Shown in pieces: positions 9,166 through 18,383 of a stretch of DNA of 64,000 nt. The stretch covers positions 3,844,001 through 3,908,000 of the forward strand of contig NZ_OZ246016.1 of assembly GCF_965230735.1 (NCBI RefSeq). The letters run 5' to 3'. The stretch comes from Motiliproteus sp965230735. Its GTDB lineage: Bacteria; Pseudomonadota; Gammaproteobacteria; Pseudomonadales; Balneatricaceae. The notes under the pieces were generated by a model. The model saw only the letters and a list, made by a program, of their open reading frames with translations. It searched no databases and had not been told where the DNA came from. How positions within the stretch are numbered: the first letter of the stretch is position 1; every line of letters begins with the position of its first letter. The position numbers and the translations under genes were made by a program.

Positions 9166-9552
9166 ATGAGCCAGCAAGATTATGATAACGGTCTCAAAGT
9201 CCGGACCGAAGTCATGGGCGAGGCCTTCGTCCAACGCGCCTTGAACAACCAAACCGAGCTGACCGAACCGCTGCAGCAGTGGATCAACGAGCATGCCTGG
9301 GGCTCCACCTGGCAGCGTGACGGTCTGCCTCGCTCAACCCGTTCGCTGATCACCATCGCGATGCTGGCGGCCCTGCGGGCGCCGACCGAGCTGAAAGGCC
9401 ATGTTCGAGGCGCGCTGAATAACGGCTGCAGCGTCGATGAGATCCGTGAGGTGCTGCTTCACTCGCTGCCCTACTGCGGTGCACCGGCTGCCCAGGAAGC
9501 GTTCCGTGCGGCCCAGGAAGTGATCGAAGAGTGGCAGCAGCTAAACCCCTAA
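9166..9552 (+). CDS. 4-carboxymuconolactone decarboxylase-like protein
   Basis: A 128-residue protein of the AhpD/CMD fold. It carries the PcaC-type pattern: a Trp-Gln-Arg-Asp-Gly-Leu then Arg-Ser-Thr-Arg-Ser segment, ELKGHVRGALNNGCS, and HSLPYCGAPAAQEAFR. PcaC decarboxylates gamma-carboxymuconolactone in the protocatechuate branch of the beta-ketoadipate pathway. No other pca genes are in the window, so the substrate may differ. AGGAA five bases upstream supports the ATG. Confidence 0.85.
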   Translation: MSQQDYDNGLKVRTEVMGEAFVQRALNNQTELTEPLQQWINEHAWGSTWQRDGLPRSTRSLITIAMLAALRAPTELKGHVRGALNNGCSVDEIREVLLHSLPYCGAPAAQEAFRAAQEVIEEWQQLNP

Positions 9553-9584
9553 GCGTCATTCCGAAGCAACAACCCAACGCGCAA

Positions 9585-10556
9585 TCAATAACCCCGATCG
9601 AGATCGACCTGAAAGTGCAACGCCTGCCCCGCCTGGTAGCGTTGTAGATTGTCGAGAAAGATCGGGACCACCTGCTGCGGATAGCTGGGTGCAGCACTGT
9701 GACCGCTGATCAGCAGGCCCGGCGTGTCCCAGAACGGATGCGATGACGGCAGCGGTTCCTGTCGAAACACATCCAGCACGGCTGCGCCAAGACGCTCCTG
9801 TTTTAATGCGTTGACCACCGCCTGATCGTCGATCAGGTCGCCACGACCGGCATTGACCAACACGGCACCCGGACGCATCCGCTCAAGCATCGGGCCATCG
9901 AGAAGATTGCGGGTCTCGGGGGTACTGGGCAGGGTGCAGAGCAGGTAGTCGACCTGCCCCAGCATCTGCCCAAACTCGGCGGTAACGAAGTGGGCGTCGA
10001 CGAGGCCGGGGGCCGGCGCGCTCCGAGAACAACCCAGTACCCGCAAACCTAAAGCCCTGGCAACAGCGGCGACATGACTACCGATACTGCCCAGCCCCAG
10101 CAATCCCAGCGTCTTACCCTGAAGCGTGCCGCCTGGACGACTATCCCAACACCGCTGCTGCTGCGACTGCCAGCGCTCGATCAGGCGGCGCTCGTGGGCC
10201 AGCAGGTAGGTAAACAGATATTCGGCCATCAATGGCCCGAAGACGCCGCGAATGTTGGTTAACAGCGGCGCCTCAGAGCGCCCTTGCAGCGCCGGAACCA
10301 ACGGTGCCACCCCGGCCCAGCTGGACTGAATCCAGCGCAACCTCGGTCCGCAGTGCTCCAGCAACGGAAGGATCCGATCCGGATCACCAAACAACACCTG
10401 AGCCTTGGGCGCGAACGCCTGCGCCTGCTCGTCGGTCTCGCCGAAGCAAAACGCAACCTGGTCCGCTCCTGGCTCGGCTTGCTGCAACAGTGCCTGATAC
10501 TGGGGCAGCTCCTCGCTGACGACCAATACGCGCAACGGCTGTTTGTTATTCTTCAT
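9585..10556 (-). CDS. D-2-hydroxyacid dehydrogenase (GhrA-like)
   Basis: NAD(P)-dependent 2-hydroxyacid dehydrogenase of 323 residues. The Rossmann motif is GLLGLGSIGSHVA. The active-site Arg is in VNAGRGDLID, the Glu in VFRQEPLP and the His in ISGHSAAPS, so the catalytic set is complete. The N-terminal half is the usual divergent substrate domain. Family members reduce glyoxylate or hydroxypyruvate, but the true substrate cannot be read here. AAGGAG five bases before the ATG supports the start. It lies 18 bases downstream of the TSUP permease gene. Confidence 0.87.
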   Translation of the reverse strand: MKNNKQPLRVLVVSEELPQYQALLQQAEPGADQVAFCFGETDEQAQAFAPKAQVLFGDPDRILPLLEHCGPRLRWIQSSWAGVAPLVPALQGRSEAPLLTNIRGVFGPLMAEYLFTYLLAHERRLIERWQSQQQRCWDSRPGGTLQGKTLGLLGLGSIGSHVAAVARALGLRVLGCSRSAPAPGLVDAHFVTAEFGQMLGQVDYLLCTLPSTPETRNLLDGPMLERMRPGAVLVNAGRGDLIDDQAVVNALKQERLGAAVLDVFRQEPLPSSHPFWDTPGLLISGHSAAPSYPQQVVPIFLDNLQRYQAGQALHFQVDLDRGY

Positions 10557-10574
10557 CCGGACTCCTTACCGAGG

Positions 10575-11324
10575 TTAGCTCAGGCTGCCCAACATCAAAT
10601 AGCCGCCGAGCAGCATCAGGACAATAAACAGGGCCCGTCGAAACAGCGTTTCCGACATCCGTCGACGCAGCTGCTGACCCAGCCACATCCCCGCCACCGC
10701 CGGTAAGACACCGATCAACGACAGCAGCCCCAATTCAGGACTGAGCAGTTGCTGCCCCCCCAGCGACAATCCCAGAGCCAGGGTCGAAACCGAGAACAGC
10801 ATCCCCATCGACTGCACCAGCTGATCCCGGGGCAAACCGATCGCCTGTAGGTAGAGCACCCCAGGCACCACGAAGGAGCCGGTCATCCCCGTCAACAACC
10901 CATTGACCAACCCCAAACCGATGCCGCTGACACGCTCTCGACCGGGTAGAATCTGTAGCTTGAAGCCCGCCAGACTCAGTAGGCCATAGCAGACCAACAC
11001 CGCCCCCAGCAGCGCCGACAACAATGACAGCTCGACGCTGACCAGCGCCTTGGCGCCGAGTCCAACCATCGCCACTGCCGCCAGTAGAAAAGGCCAGAGT
11101 CGGGTCAGCAAGAGCCGAAAAGCACCGCCGCTGAAAGCCTGTTGTAGATTGGTCAGCAGTGAAGGCACCAGCAGCAGCGCCATGGCGCTGGGCAGATCCA
11201 GCACCAGGGTCAGAATCGCCAGACAGACCGTGGGCAAGCCCAGACCGGTCACCCCCTTTACCAGTCCTGCCAGTAAAAAAGTCGCCAGGATAATCGACAG
11301 CAGCTGCGGCTCAATACTCAACAT
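10575..11324 (-). CDS. TSUP/TauE-SafE family membrane permease
   Basis: A 249-residue protein with about eight membrane helices. It has the two repeated glycine-rich family segments, FLLAGLVKGVTGLGLPTV and LGLVNGLLTGMTGSFVVPGVLYL. TSUP proteins move sulfite, sulfoacetate or other organic anions. The 2-hydroxyacid dehydrogenase directly downstream makes an organic-acid substrate attractive, but this is inference. Confidence 0.85.
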   Translation of the reverse strand: MLSIEPQLLSIILATFLLAGLVKGVTGLGLPTVCLAILTLVLDLPSAMALLLVPSLLTNLQQAFSGGAFRLLLTRLWPFLLAAVAMVGLGAKALVSVELSLLSALLGAVLVCYGLLSLAGFKLQILPGRERVSGIGLGLVNGLLTGMTGSFVVPGVLYLQAIGLPRDQLVQSMGMLFSVSTLALGLSLGGQQLLSPELGLLSLIGVLPAVAGMWLGQQLRRRMSETLFRRALFIVLMLLGGYLMLGSLS

Positions 11325-11374
11325 TCGTTTGTCATCACTTACGCAGGAAAAGACGGATCGCAGTGACGTCCGGG

Positions 11375-12133
11375 TTACCGGCCCTGATCACTCGTAAGGC
11401 CGTAACGCAGCAGGATCTGTCGATATCGGCCGTCATTGCGCACCCTTTCCAGACCCTGATTAAATGCCTCTATCACCGGCCGGCTGTCGATCCGTTTACG
11501 GGAAACGGCCAGATGGAAACTCCGGGCCGCCACCGCCGGGTACAACGGCACAACCTGCGGCTGGAGCGGCTGGCCATCGGCCTGCAACAGATGGCCGATC
11601 ACATAACGGTCCGCCAGCATCAGATCGATGCGCCGCCGGATCAGCAACTGGAACCCCTGCTCGAAATCATTCAGGGCAAGGGCATCGAAACCTTGCCCCT
11701 GCAGGGTTTGCAGTTGAACGCTGTCACGCAACGCACCCAGTTTAAGCCCGCGCGCGTCATTGAAGTCACGGTAGCTCAGCGGGTTGTTTCGGTGCCGCCA
11801 GAAAACCGCCACCTCATCCCCAACCACATCGCTGAACAACGCCCAACGCTCTCTTTCGACGGTTCTATTGGCGATATAAAGGCCGTCCAGAGCCCCTTCT
11901 TCGACCATCCGTACGGCACGCGGCCAGGGAAGTATCTGCAGTTTCGGTTGGTAGCCGCTGCCCTCAAAAGCCGCCTCCAATACCTCCCAGGCCCAGCCGC
12001 TCCCGTCCAGTTGCGAATCGACATAGGGCGCAAATTCCGGTGCGGCGATCAGTAAGGGCCTGGTCGGCGGGCTGTCTGCGCCAACCGCCAACGGGGATAT
12101 GAACAGCAACAGCAGCAATAAGATCGATTTCAA
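11375..12133 (-). CDS. Periplasmic solute-binding-like protein (SBP_bac_3 type), orphan
   Basis: An exported protein of about 253 residues with a signal peptide (KSILLLLLLFISPLAVGA). Its amino-acid-binding-protein-like fold shows PLLIAAPEFAPYVD and GLYIANRTVERERWALFSD, and ends with RYRQILLRYGL. No transporter genes adjoin it, so it is probably a sensor-type or orphan binding protein. An upstream ATG is in frame, but the TTG at 12133 has GAGG five bases before it and starts directly at the signal peptide, so I prefer it. Confidence 0.78.
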   Translation of the reverse strand: MKSILLLLLLFISPLAVGADSPPTRPLLIAAPEFAPYVDSQLDGSGWAWEVLEAAFEGSGYQPKLQILPWPRAVRMVEEGALDGLYIANRTVERERWALFSDVVGDEVAVFWRHRNNPLSYRDFNDARGLKLGALRDSVQLQTLQGQGFDALALNDFEQGFQLLIRRRIDLMLADRYVIGHLLQADGQPLQPQVVPLYPAVAARSFHLAVSRKRIDSRPVIEAFNQGLERVRNDGRYRQILLRYGLTSDQGR

Positions 12134-12309
12134 CGTGACCTCAACATGCGGATCTGGGCTAGAATTCCGAAGGATTACAAGACCATGCCCGCTGAAAGAG
12201 TTCCGGTCAATAGCGAGCAGCAGCGACAGACAGCAATCCACCGGACCCGGTATTTTCTAAGCTCAATAACAACACCAGCGAAAACAACACCTGCGAAGGA
12301 CAACCCCAC

Positions 12310-13089
12310 GTGCTCAGCACCCACCCCTGCAACAGCATCGATCACCCGGCCGAATTTCTCCATCACGGCAGCATGCCCGAAGAGCAACAGCTGATCACCG
12401 ATCGGGTCAACAACGCACTTGAACAGCCCCAGTTACTGCTGTGGCGCTATGCGCAACCGGCGATCATCATGGGATGCTCACAACGCCCCACTCCCGAACA
12501 ACAGCAGCGGGCCGCACAACAGCATCTGCCCATTATCCGACGGGGCTCCGGCGGCGGTGCGGTACTGGCAGGCCCCTGGATGCTGAGCCTGAGCGTCTTT
12601 ATCCCGACCGACCACCCGCTGGCCCAGCTCGACCTGATTAAGATCTTCAGCTGGTATGAGCAGATCTGGCTGCGGGCATTACAAAGCGCCGGGGTGGATT
12701 GCAAAGGGGTCGACAAGGCGCTGATTGAACACTCCAAGCAAGTTGCCAAGGATCAGCAGGTCGATTGGGCCTGCTACGCCGCGTTATCCCATGGCGAGAT
12801 CGTCAGCCCGGATGGGCGCAAACTGGTGGGACTGGCCCAGATTCGAAAGCGCCACTGCATAGCGCTGGTCAGCGGACTGCACCTGCAACCCTGCGACTGG
12901 CCGATCCTTAGCGAGGTAGTGGTCGACGACCCGACTAAAGGCAGCGTATTGGCGTCCCTGAATGCCGATGTCGAGCAACTGAGCAACGCTTGCGCCGAAC
13001 AACGACTGGAGGCCATTCTGCAGCACTTCTGCCAGACCCTGCCGTCAGAGACCGAGCTCCTGCAGTGGCATCGCAGCAACGGCGATTGA
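12310..13089 (+). CDS. Lipoate-protein-ligase-like (BPL/LplA/LipB fold) protein
   Basis: A 259-residue protein with the biotin/lipoate ligase fold. The lipoyl-AMP-binding loop is RRGSGGGAVLAGPWMLSLS, and the expected lysine is in GRKLVGLAQIRKR. It could attach lipoate or octanoate to carrier domains such as those of the pyruvate dehydrogenase E2 encoded at the right end of the window. It lacks the long C-terminal domain of E. coli LplA and is nearer the LipM/LipL size class. The GTG start has AAGGA nine bases upstream. Confidence 0.8.
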   Translation: MLSTHPCNSIDHPAEFLHHGSMPEEQQLITDRVNNALEQPQLLLWRYAQPAIIMGCSQRPTPEQQQRAAQQHLPIIRRGSGGGAVLAGPWMLSLSVFIPTDHPLAQLDLIKIFSWYEQIWLRALQSAGVDCKGVDKALIEHSKQVAKDQQVDWACYAALSHGEIVSPDGRKLVGLAQIRKRHCIALVSGLHLQPCDWPILSEVVVDDPTKGSVLASLNADVEQLSNACAEQRLEAILQHFCQTLPSETELLQWHRSNGD

Positions 13090-13093
13090 CGGC

Positions 13094-15364
13094 TCAACAG
13101 GCACGGACACAATTCTTATCGTCGCGCTTGGCCTCGTAAAGGCCGAAATCGGCCCGGCTAACAAAGTCACTGACGGAATCGCCGGTCTGATAGCTGGTAA
13201 CGCCGAAGCTGCAGGTCAGCCGAATCCCTTGGACAAAGTGGGTTTTGGCGATGGCGGCCCGGATTTTTTCGGCGCCCAGCAGAGCCTGATCACGATTGAC
13301 CTCCGGCAGCAGGACCAGAAACTCCTCCCCGCCCCAGCGGCCGAAGATATCCGCCTCACGCAGGTTGGTGACAACCGTGGCCGCGACCTGCTGCAGAATC
13401 TGATCCCCGATCTGGTGGCCATAACGATCATTGATCAGTTTGAAGTCATCGATATCAAAAAAGATCAATGACAGATTGCGATCGTAGCGGCTGGCGATAT
13501 TAATCTGATCACCCAGCTTGGTATCCAGCGAATAGCGATTGTTGATTCCAGTCAGTTGGTCCACGCTGGCCAGCACCTTCAGCTGCCGGTTATAGCCGGA
13601 TATCACCCGGTTTCGGTAGACCAGAAACAGCAGCACCAACGCGGCAACCGCGGATATCTGCCACAGCAGCTGGTAGTCGAATTCGTTTTCAAAGGGCGCC
13701 GGCAGCCATTGGGCCCGAATCTGTTGATGATCGGCCACCGAGATGCTGTCGATCGCCTTACTCAAGATATCTGCCAGCAAACGGTTCTGGTACACCCCCA
13801 GACTGAGATCCCAGGTGTCATTGAACGGGGTGCTGATCACAAAACCGCTGCGCGGATTCTGCTGCAGTTCAAGGCTCAGGTGAGCGGCAGCACTGACGTA
13901 GCCCGCTACCTTACCCTGCTCGACCCAATCCATGCCTTCAGCGGTGCTATCCACCGGGATCAACTGGGCATCCGGTAATCGTCGCCGCAGAATCTCTTCA
14001 AAAGCACTGCCGCGAAGAATGGCCAGCGGCTGCTTAAACAGCTCCTGCTGCTGCCTTGCCCCCCGGGTGACCACAGCCACCGGCATGCTGAAATAGACGC
14101 TGCTGAAATCGATATTCTTGGCCCGCTCCGGCGTCTGCATCGCCGCCGCGACCAGATCGCACTGGCCCTGCGTCAACGCCTCCAGGTGCTGCGGAAACGT
14201 CGGGTGAGGCTTGAGGGTAAATTTGATCCCCAGCCTTGCAGCCAGCTGCTCGACATAGCCTGCCACAACTCCCGAGTATTTTTCATCGGCCATCCCCTCG
14301 TAGGGCATCCAATCGGGGTTGATGCAGAGGTTCAGCTGTCGATGCTTAATCAAATAGAGCTGCTCTTCGGCACTTAGGTCCAACCCGGCAACGGGCTTCG
14401 GAGGCTCGAAAATAAAACCACTGATATCGTATTCACGTCCCAGCTCCCCGACGATGCGGTAGATCTGAGCCATCTCCTGAAAACGCTCCATCGACAGGCT
14501 GCCGAAGGGGACATCACCGGCATAGGCCAATTCTTTTAGCGCCCGTCCTTCGAAAATCAGCGCCTCCAGGCTGCGCTCCTGGGTATTGTATTTATCGAAA
14601 ATCAGCTGGGCGGTTTCTTCGATATTCGCAAACGCGTACTCCCAACCCCGGCGCGAGGCCTCGGTAAACGCCAGCGTCCGGATCGGATGCTGCTCGGCAT
14701 ACCGCGCCGACGTAAACAGAATGTCGGAATAGATATCGTAGCCGTAGTCGCGGGGATGGATGACCCCATAGGGCAGCCCGCGCTGCTGCATCTGAAATGG
14801 CTCGTTGGAGATGTAGGCGCCATAGGCATCGGTCTTGCCGTCGATCAGATCCTGCAGATTAAAGCTATGGGGCTGATGGACGAAATCGTCGGCCGTGATC
14901 CCGCTTTTCAACAGCATCGCCAGGATCTCACCGACCTGCTTGGCATCGCCGGTCACCATAATCCGCTTGCCATCGAGGGCCTTGGCATCGGCAATCTCTT
15001 CCGTGCCGCGGGTCAACAGCATCAACGGCGATTGCTGGAAGGCCGCCAGCAGCGCTACCACCGGAGCCCCGTTGGCCTTCTCGATCAGCAATGAGGAGCG
15101 GCCAATCACGAAGTCCGACTGACCGCTCAGGGCATCACCGACCAGATCGACCTCGTTGGTGAACTCATGGATATCGACATCCAAGCCCTCGGCAGCGTAA
15201 TAGCCCTTCTCCTTGGCCACGTAATAGCCGGCAAACTGAAACTGATGCTTCCATAACAGGTGCAACGAAACGTCAGCCAGCTTCTGTTCGGTTGCTGCCC
15301 ATAGCGGCGCAGCGAGCAACAGCAATAACGGAACCCAAAAAGCTCTAAAAGTACGGCACCACAT
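13094..15364 (-). CDS. Diguanylate cyclase with NMT1-type and SBP_bac_3-type periplasmic sensors
   Basis: 756 residues. A signal peptide (1-23) precedes an NMT1/THI5-like binding domain (about 30-320; HQFQFAGYYVAKEKGYYAAEGL). An SBP_bac_3-like domain follows (about 340-555), then one membrane helix (567-583) and a GGDEF domain. The cyclase looks active: metal Asp637 in FFDIDDFKLIND and GGEEF at 678-682. RxxD at 669-672, nine residues before it, is the c-di-GMP inhibitory site. The protein therefore probably reads two periplasmic ligands and makes c-di-GMP in the cytosol. NMT1-like domains often bind pyrimidine-like molecules, but the ligand here is unknown. Confidence 0.9.
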   Translation of the reverse strand: MWCRTFRAFWVPLLLLLAAPLWAATEQKLADVSLHLLWKHQFQFAGYYVAKEKGYYAAEGLDVDIHEFTNEVDLVGDALSGQSDFVIGRSSLLIEKANGAPVVALLAAFQQSPLMLLTRGTEEIADAKALDGKRIMVTGDAKQVGEILAMLLKSGITADDFVHQPHSFNLQDLIDGKTDAYGAYISNEPFQMQQRGLPYGVIHPRDYGYDIYSDILFTSARYAEQHPIRTLAFTEASRRGWEYAFANIEETAQLIFDKYNTQERSLEALIFEGRALKELAYAGDVPFGSLSMERFQEMAQIYRIVGELGREYDISGFIFEPPKPVAGLDLSAEEQLYLIKHRQLNLCINPDWMPYEGMADEKYSGVVAGYVEQLAARLGIKFTLKPHPTFPQHLEALTQGQCDLVAAAMQTPERAKNIDFSSVYFSMPVAVVTRGARQQQELFKQPLAILRGSAFEEILRRRLPDAQLIPVDSTAEGMDWVEQGKVAGYVSAAAHLSLELQQNPRSGFVISTPFNDTWDLSLGVYQNRLLADILSKAIDSISVADHQQIRAQWLPAPFENEFDYQLLWQISAVAALVLLFLVYRNRVISGYNRQLKVLASVDQLTGINNRYSLDTKLGDQINIASRYDRNLSLIFFDIDDFKLINDRYGHQIGDQILQQVAATVVTNLREADIFGRWGGEEFLVLLPEVNRDQALLGAEKIRAAIAKTHFVQGIRLTCSFGVTSYQTGDSVSDFVSRADFGLYEAKRDDKNCVRAC

Positions 15365-15477
15365 AACAAACTCGGCTGGCCAAGGGACGCTCAGGTAAAG
15401 ATAGGATCATCACGGCTCGGGAGCTAGCTGTTAGCAGCTGCATTCCGAACCACCCTGATCCTGTAAATCGACAACGG

Positions 15478-16059
15478 TTATTGTTCAGGCCCCAGAATAT
15501 CAATCAGATCGATCACATCCAGAACCGTCCCTTCACCCCGTGCCACGCGGACGACTTTGTCCTTGAACTTGATGACCTCGACACTGGCCGCCTCGGTGCG
15601 CTCCAGCACGTGATCCAACTCTCTGGGAAGGGGTTCAGCCTGTTCCAGCATCTCGCGGGTCAGGTTATCGCCGGGCTCAAGTTTGCGCTGCCAACCCGGG
15701 GGCAGTTCGCCTCCCCGTGCCAGTTTCTTCTGCAAACCTTTGGGCAGTGACTTCTGTTGATTCTTGCCCTGTTGGCCTTTGCCCTTGGCGTTGCTTTTAT
15801 CTTTGCCCTTGTCTTTGTCTTTGGGCTTCTGGTGCTTGGATTTATGCCACCGCTCCTTGTCATTCGAGTCGGCGTCTGACGAGCGCTGCGCCGAGCGATA
15901 GTATTCACGGATACTTTCCCGTTGCTCTTTGGAAAAGCCACCCATCCGTTCAGTCGCTGCGGCCATCTCCGATGGCGACTTCTGTTGGGCATAAGAAGGC
16001 GCACTAACAAGCAGCGAAACCACAACCGCCGCGGCAGCGCCGATGGGAAGAAACTTCAT
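15478..16059 (-). CDS. Exported Lys-rich protein resembling CigR/RcnB
   Basis: A 193-residue protein with a signal peptide ending SAPSYA. A very Lys/Asp/Gln-rich middle (about 70-105) is followed by LPKGLQKKLARGGELPPGWQ and a C-terminal segment predicted as beta strand (VVRVARGEGTVLDVIDL). The LPxGLxKKLARG then LPPG pattern resembles Salmonella CigR and RcnB-like periplasmic proteins. The basic middle could bind anions or nucleic acid, or act as a spacer. The ATG has GGAG five bases upstream. Confidence 0.72.
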   Translation of the reverse strand: MKFLPIGAAAAVVVSLLVSAPSYAQQKSPSEMAAATERMGGFSKEQRESIREYYRSAQRSSDADSNDKERWHKSKHQKPKDKDKGKDKSNAKGKGQQGKNQQKSLPKGLQKKLARGGELPPGWQRKLEPGDNLTREMLEQAEPLPRELDHVLERTEAASVEVIKFKDKVVRVARGEGTVLDVIDLIDILGPEQ

Positions 16060-16106
16060 ACAGACTCCATCAAAGGGGAAATCGGTGATTCGAACTACAG
16101 GTAACC

Positions 16107-16859
16107 CTAGTCGACTAACAACACCCGGTCGACAAATTTCCGTAACAGGGCATTCGATTCCGGGGTTTCTACCGCCGAGTCCAGCACCTGTTGGAGATGA
16201 CCGTCGCCATCGGTGTACTTGCTGCGGAACAGGGTCAGTCGGTCGACCAGGACCTGGCGATCAACTTCCGGGTGGAATTGGGTGGTCCAGAAGGGCGCAC
16301 CATCGACCTTAAAGGCGTGATTGCAACAGTCGGTATAGGCCAGAGCGGTACAGCCTTCCGGGACCCCCAGGGCTCGCTCACGATGGACCGCTACGGCCAT
16401 AAAGCCATCGCTGGTGTCGCGGTAGAGCGGATCGTCGGTCGCGGCCGAATGGAGCAGAATCGGCAGCGTTCCCATCTCGAAATCCTGCTCATCGCGAACG
16501 ATCTCCACCCCCAGCGCCTGAGCCGCCAGCTGGTGGCCGAAACAGGACGCAAACACCGGTTTCTTGATCTCGATACAGTAGCGGAGCAAGCGTTGCGCCG
16601 CTTCGATAAAGGGGTAGCGCTGCGGCTCCATCACGCTGGCCTCGCTGGAACCGCCGACATAAACCGCATCAAAATCGTTCACTATCTCAGGCTCAAAGAC
16701 CGGGGTATCGAACAGATTGAGAATGCTGAATTGAGAGCTCTGCAGCCCGCTGAAACGGGCAAAACTGTCCAGTTCTTCCTGCCGGGTCGCGGCTTCTTCA
16801 CGGATCTGGACCAGCAGAATACGCAGCTCGTCTCGTTGAGGGGCAGGTCTGGATTGCAT
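16107..16859 (-). CDS. Class I glutamine amidotransferase-like protein
   Basis: A free-standing GATase1-fold protein of about 250 residues. The nucleophile Cys lies in FASCFGHQLAAQALG, and the His-Glu pair in TTQFHPEVD, so the triad is complete. Stand-alone members include GMP-synthase-like and gamma-glutamyl-compound hydrolases; the substrate is not evident. The frame is open to a TTG at 16880, but the ATG at 16859 has TGGAG six bases before it, so I choose it. Confidence 0.85.
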   Translation of the reverse strand: MQSRPAPQRDELRILLVQIREEAATRQEELDSFARFSGLQSSQFSILNLFDTPVFEPEIVNDFDAVYVGGSSEASVMEPQRYPFIEAAQRLLRYCIEIKKPVFASCFGHQLAAQALGVEIVRDEQDFEMGTLPILLHSAATDDPLYRDTSDGFMAVAVHRERALGVPEGCTALAYTDCCNHAFKVDGAPFWTTQFHPEVDRQVLVDRLTLFRSKYTDGDGHLQQVLDSAVETPESNALLRKFVDRVLLVD

Positions 16860-16928
16860 CAAGAACTCCATTATTGGCAAAGACTGCAGCAGCGACTCGG
16901 TCGCCGTAGCGGGAACAGTCGGCTTTGA

Positions 16929-17678
16929 CTATTTCAAGCCGTAGGTTCTGAGAATACGCTCGGTTTCGCCGGACTCGGCCATCCGTTCAAGCTGTTGATT
17001 GAACGCATCAAGCCAGTCGCTCTCGACCAGTTCGGGATTGAAACCGATAAAGTAGTCCAACTTGCGGTCCGCGACGGCATAGTGCATCTGCTGGTATCCG
17101 CCGGCGCGGATCAATGAGTAGCCCACATCCCGGTTCGAGTAGACCGCGCTCACCCGACCGACATCCAACAGCCGGAAGCCGGTCTGGCTGTCACTGACCT
17201 CGATGATTTCAAAGTCCATGCCCTGATCACGCAGCCGCTGCAGACTCTTTAGAGTATTGGAGGCCGCCAGCGCTGCGACATGGTAGCCCTCCAGGGCTTC
17301 GGCCGAAATGCTGTGAAGCGGATCATCCCCTCTGACGAAGAAGCCATATTCGGTAGTCAGCAAGGGGCGGCTATACAGCACCCAGCGATCCCGATCGGGG
17401 TTGGCGCCAATCACGTACATGGCATCCTGCCGTCCCAGCTGCACCATTTTCTGGGCGCGCTGCCACGGCAACAGCTGATGGACACAGTGGGCCTGGGTCG
17501 CCTCACAGGCACGATCGATCAGCGCCCTGGCCGGTCCTGAGACCTGCCCCTGTTCGATGTAGCTGAACGGTGGAAAATGCTGGGTAACAAAACGGACCAG
17601 TGTATCGGCCCGAAGCTGCGATGTGGGCAACAGCGACAGGCTCAACAGCAAGGTCAGCAGTAATGGGCTAGCTCGCAT
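16929..17678 (-). CDS. Periplasmic solute-binding-like protein (SBP_bac_3 type), second orphan
   Basis: A 249-residue protein with a signal peptide ending near LRA-DTLVRF. Its binding-protein pattern is THFPPFSYIEQGQVSGPARALID-like at the N-terminus, with a DRDRWVLYSRPLL core and an ERILRTYGLK end. It is similar in size and layout to the protein at 11375-12133, and neither has a permease or ATPase neighbour. The start has GGAGG four bases upstream. The ligand is unknown. Confidence 0.78.
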   Translation of the reverse strand: MRASPLLLTLLLSLSLLPTSQLRADTLVRFVTQHFPPFSYIEQGQVSGPARALIDRACEATQAHCVHQLLPWQRAQKMVQLGRQDAMYVIGANPDRDRWVLYSRPLLTTEYGFFVRGDDPLHSISAEALEGYHVAALAASNTLKSLQRLRDQGMDFEIIEVSDSQTGFRLLDVGRVSAVYSNRDVGYSLIRAGGYQQMHYAVADRKLDYFIGFNPELVESDWLDAFNQQLERMAESGETERILRTYGLK

Positions 17679-17838
17679 CCAGCCTCCAATGACAAGGGTT
17701 TAACCAGGTTGGTATCGATGCGTCATCCGCATCGGGCAAACCGGTAGAGCGGACACCCTCCAGTTTACAGGGTGTAAAAACGCATGATAAGCCGATTTGT
17801 TGAAACCGACAGCCCAGAAGCTATTTTAGCCTTCGCGG

Positions 17839-18246
17839 CTAAACGACTCCTTGCTGTTTGAGATAGGCTGCCAGCTTGGCATCGGTGCCGAGAATATGGT
17901 TCTTCAACCAATTGGTAAGAAACTCCAGAAACGCCCTGGCTTCGGCTTCATCACCGGCCAGCAGGCGCAGGTCGAAATCGAACAGATCGGTCGACGTATC
18001 GGTATGGGTCGCCTTGTGCGCCTCATAATCGGGGTAGTCGAACTCCCGCATCAGGGCCTCTTCCAGCGAGAAGTGCTCCATCGCGTAGTCGAGCAGATTA
18101 TTGAGGATGTGCAGAAACTCGTCTTTGCTGTCGCCCCGCTCCAGCGCATCCCAGGTGTCATTGATATAGCCGACAAAGCGGCCGTGCTGCTGGTCGATTT
18201 CGGTGATGCCCAGTTTCAATGAGTCATCAAACACCAGATAGGTCAT
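17839..18246 (-). CDS. Bacteriohemerythrin
   Basis: A single-domain hemerythrin of 135 residues with all seven diiron ligands in place: His21 (DQQH), His58 and Glu62 (MEHFSLEE), His77 and His81 (EAHKATH), His117 and Asp122 (HILGTD). Such proteins bind O2 at a non-heme diiron site and serve as oxygen carriers or sensors. AAGGA eight bases upstream supports the ATG. It stands alone. The last codons lie within a small inverted repeat (17824-17843) that may help end transcription. Confidence 0.94.
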   Translation of the reverse strand: MTYLVFDDSLKLGITEIDQQHGRFVGYINDTWDALERGDSKDEFLHILNNLLDYAMEHFSLEEALMREFDYPDYEAHKATHTDTSTDLFDFDLRLLAGDEAEARAFLEFLTNWLKNHILGTDAKLAAYLKQQGVV

Positions 18247-18383
18247 GAGTCGCTTCCTTCAACCCCGGATAGATGTTGGAGCGACATAGTCCTACAAAGG
18301 CCGGGGCTTGAACAGGGCAACACGACTAAAGCACGAAGCCTTTCAGCTACGGCTCAAACCAGGCGGTGGTTGAACCCGGTTGG

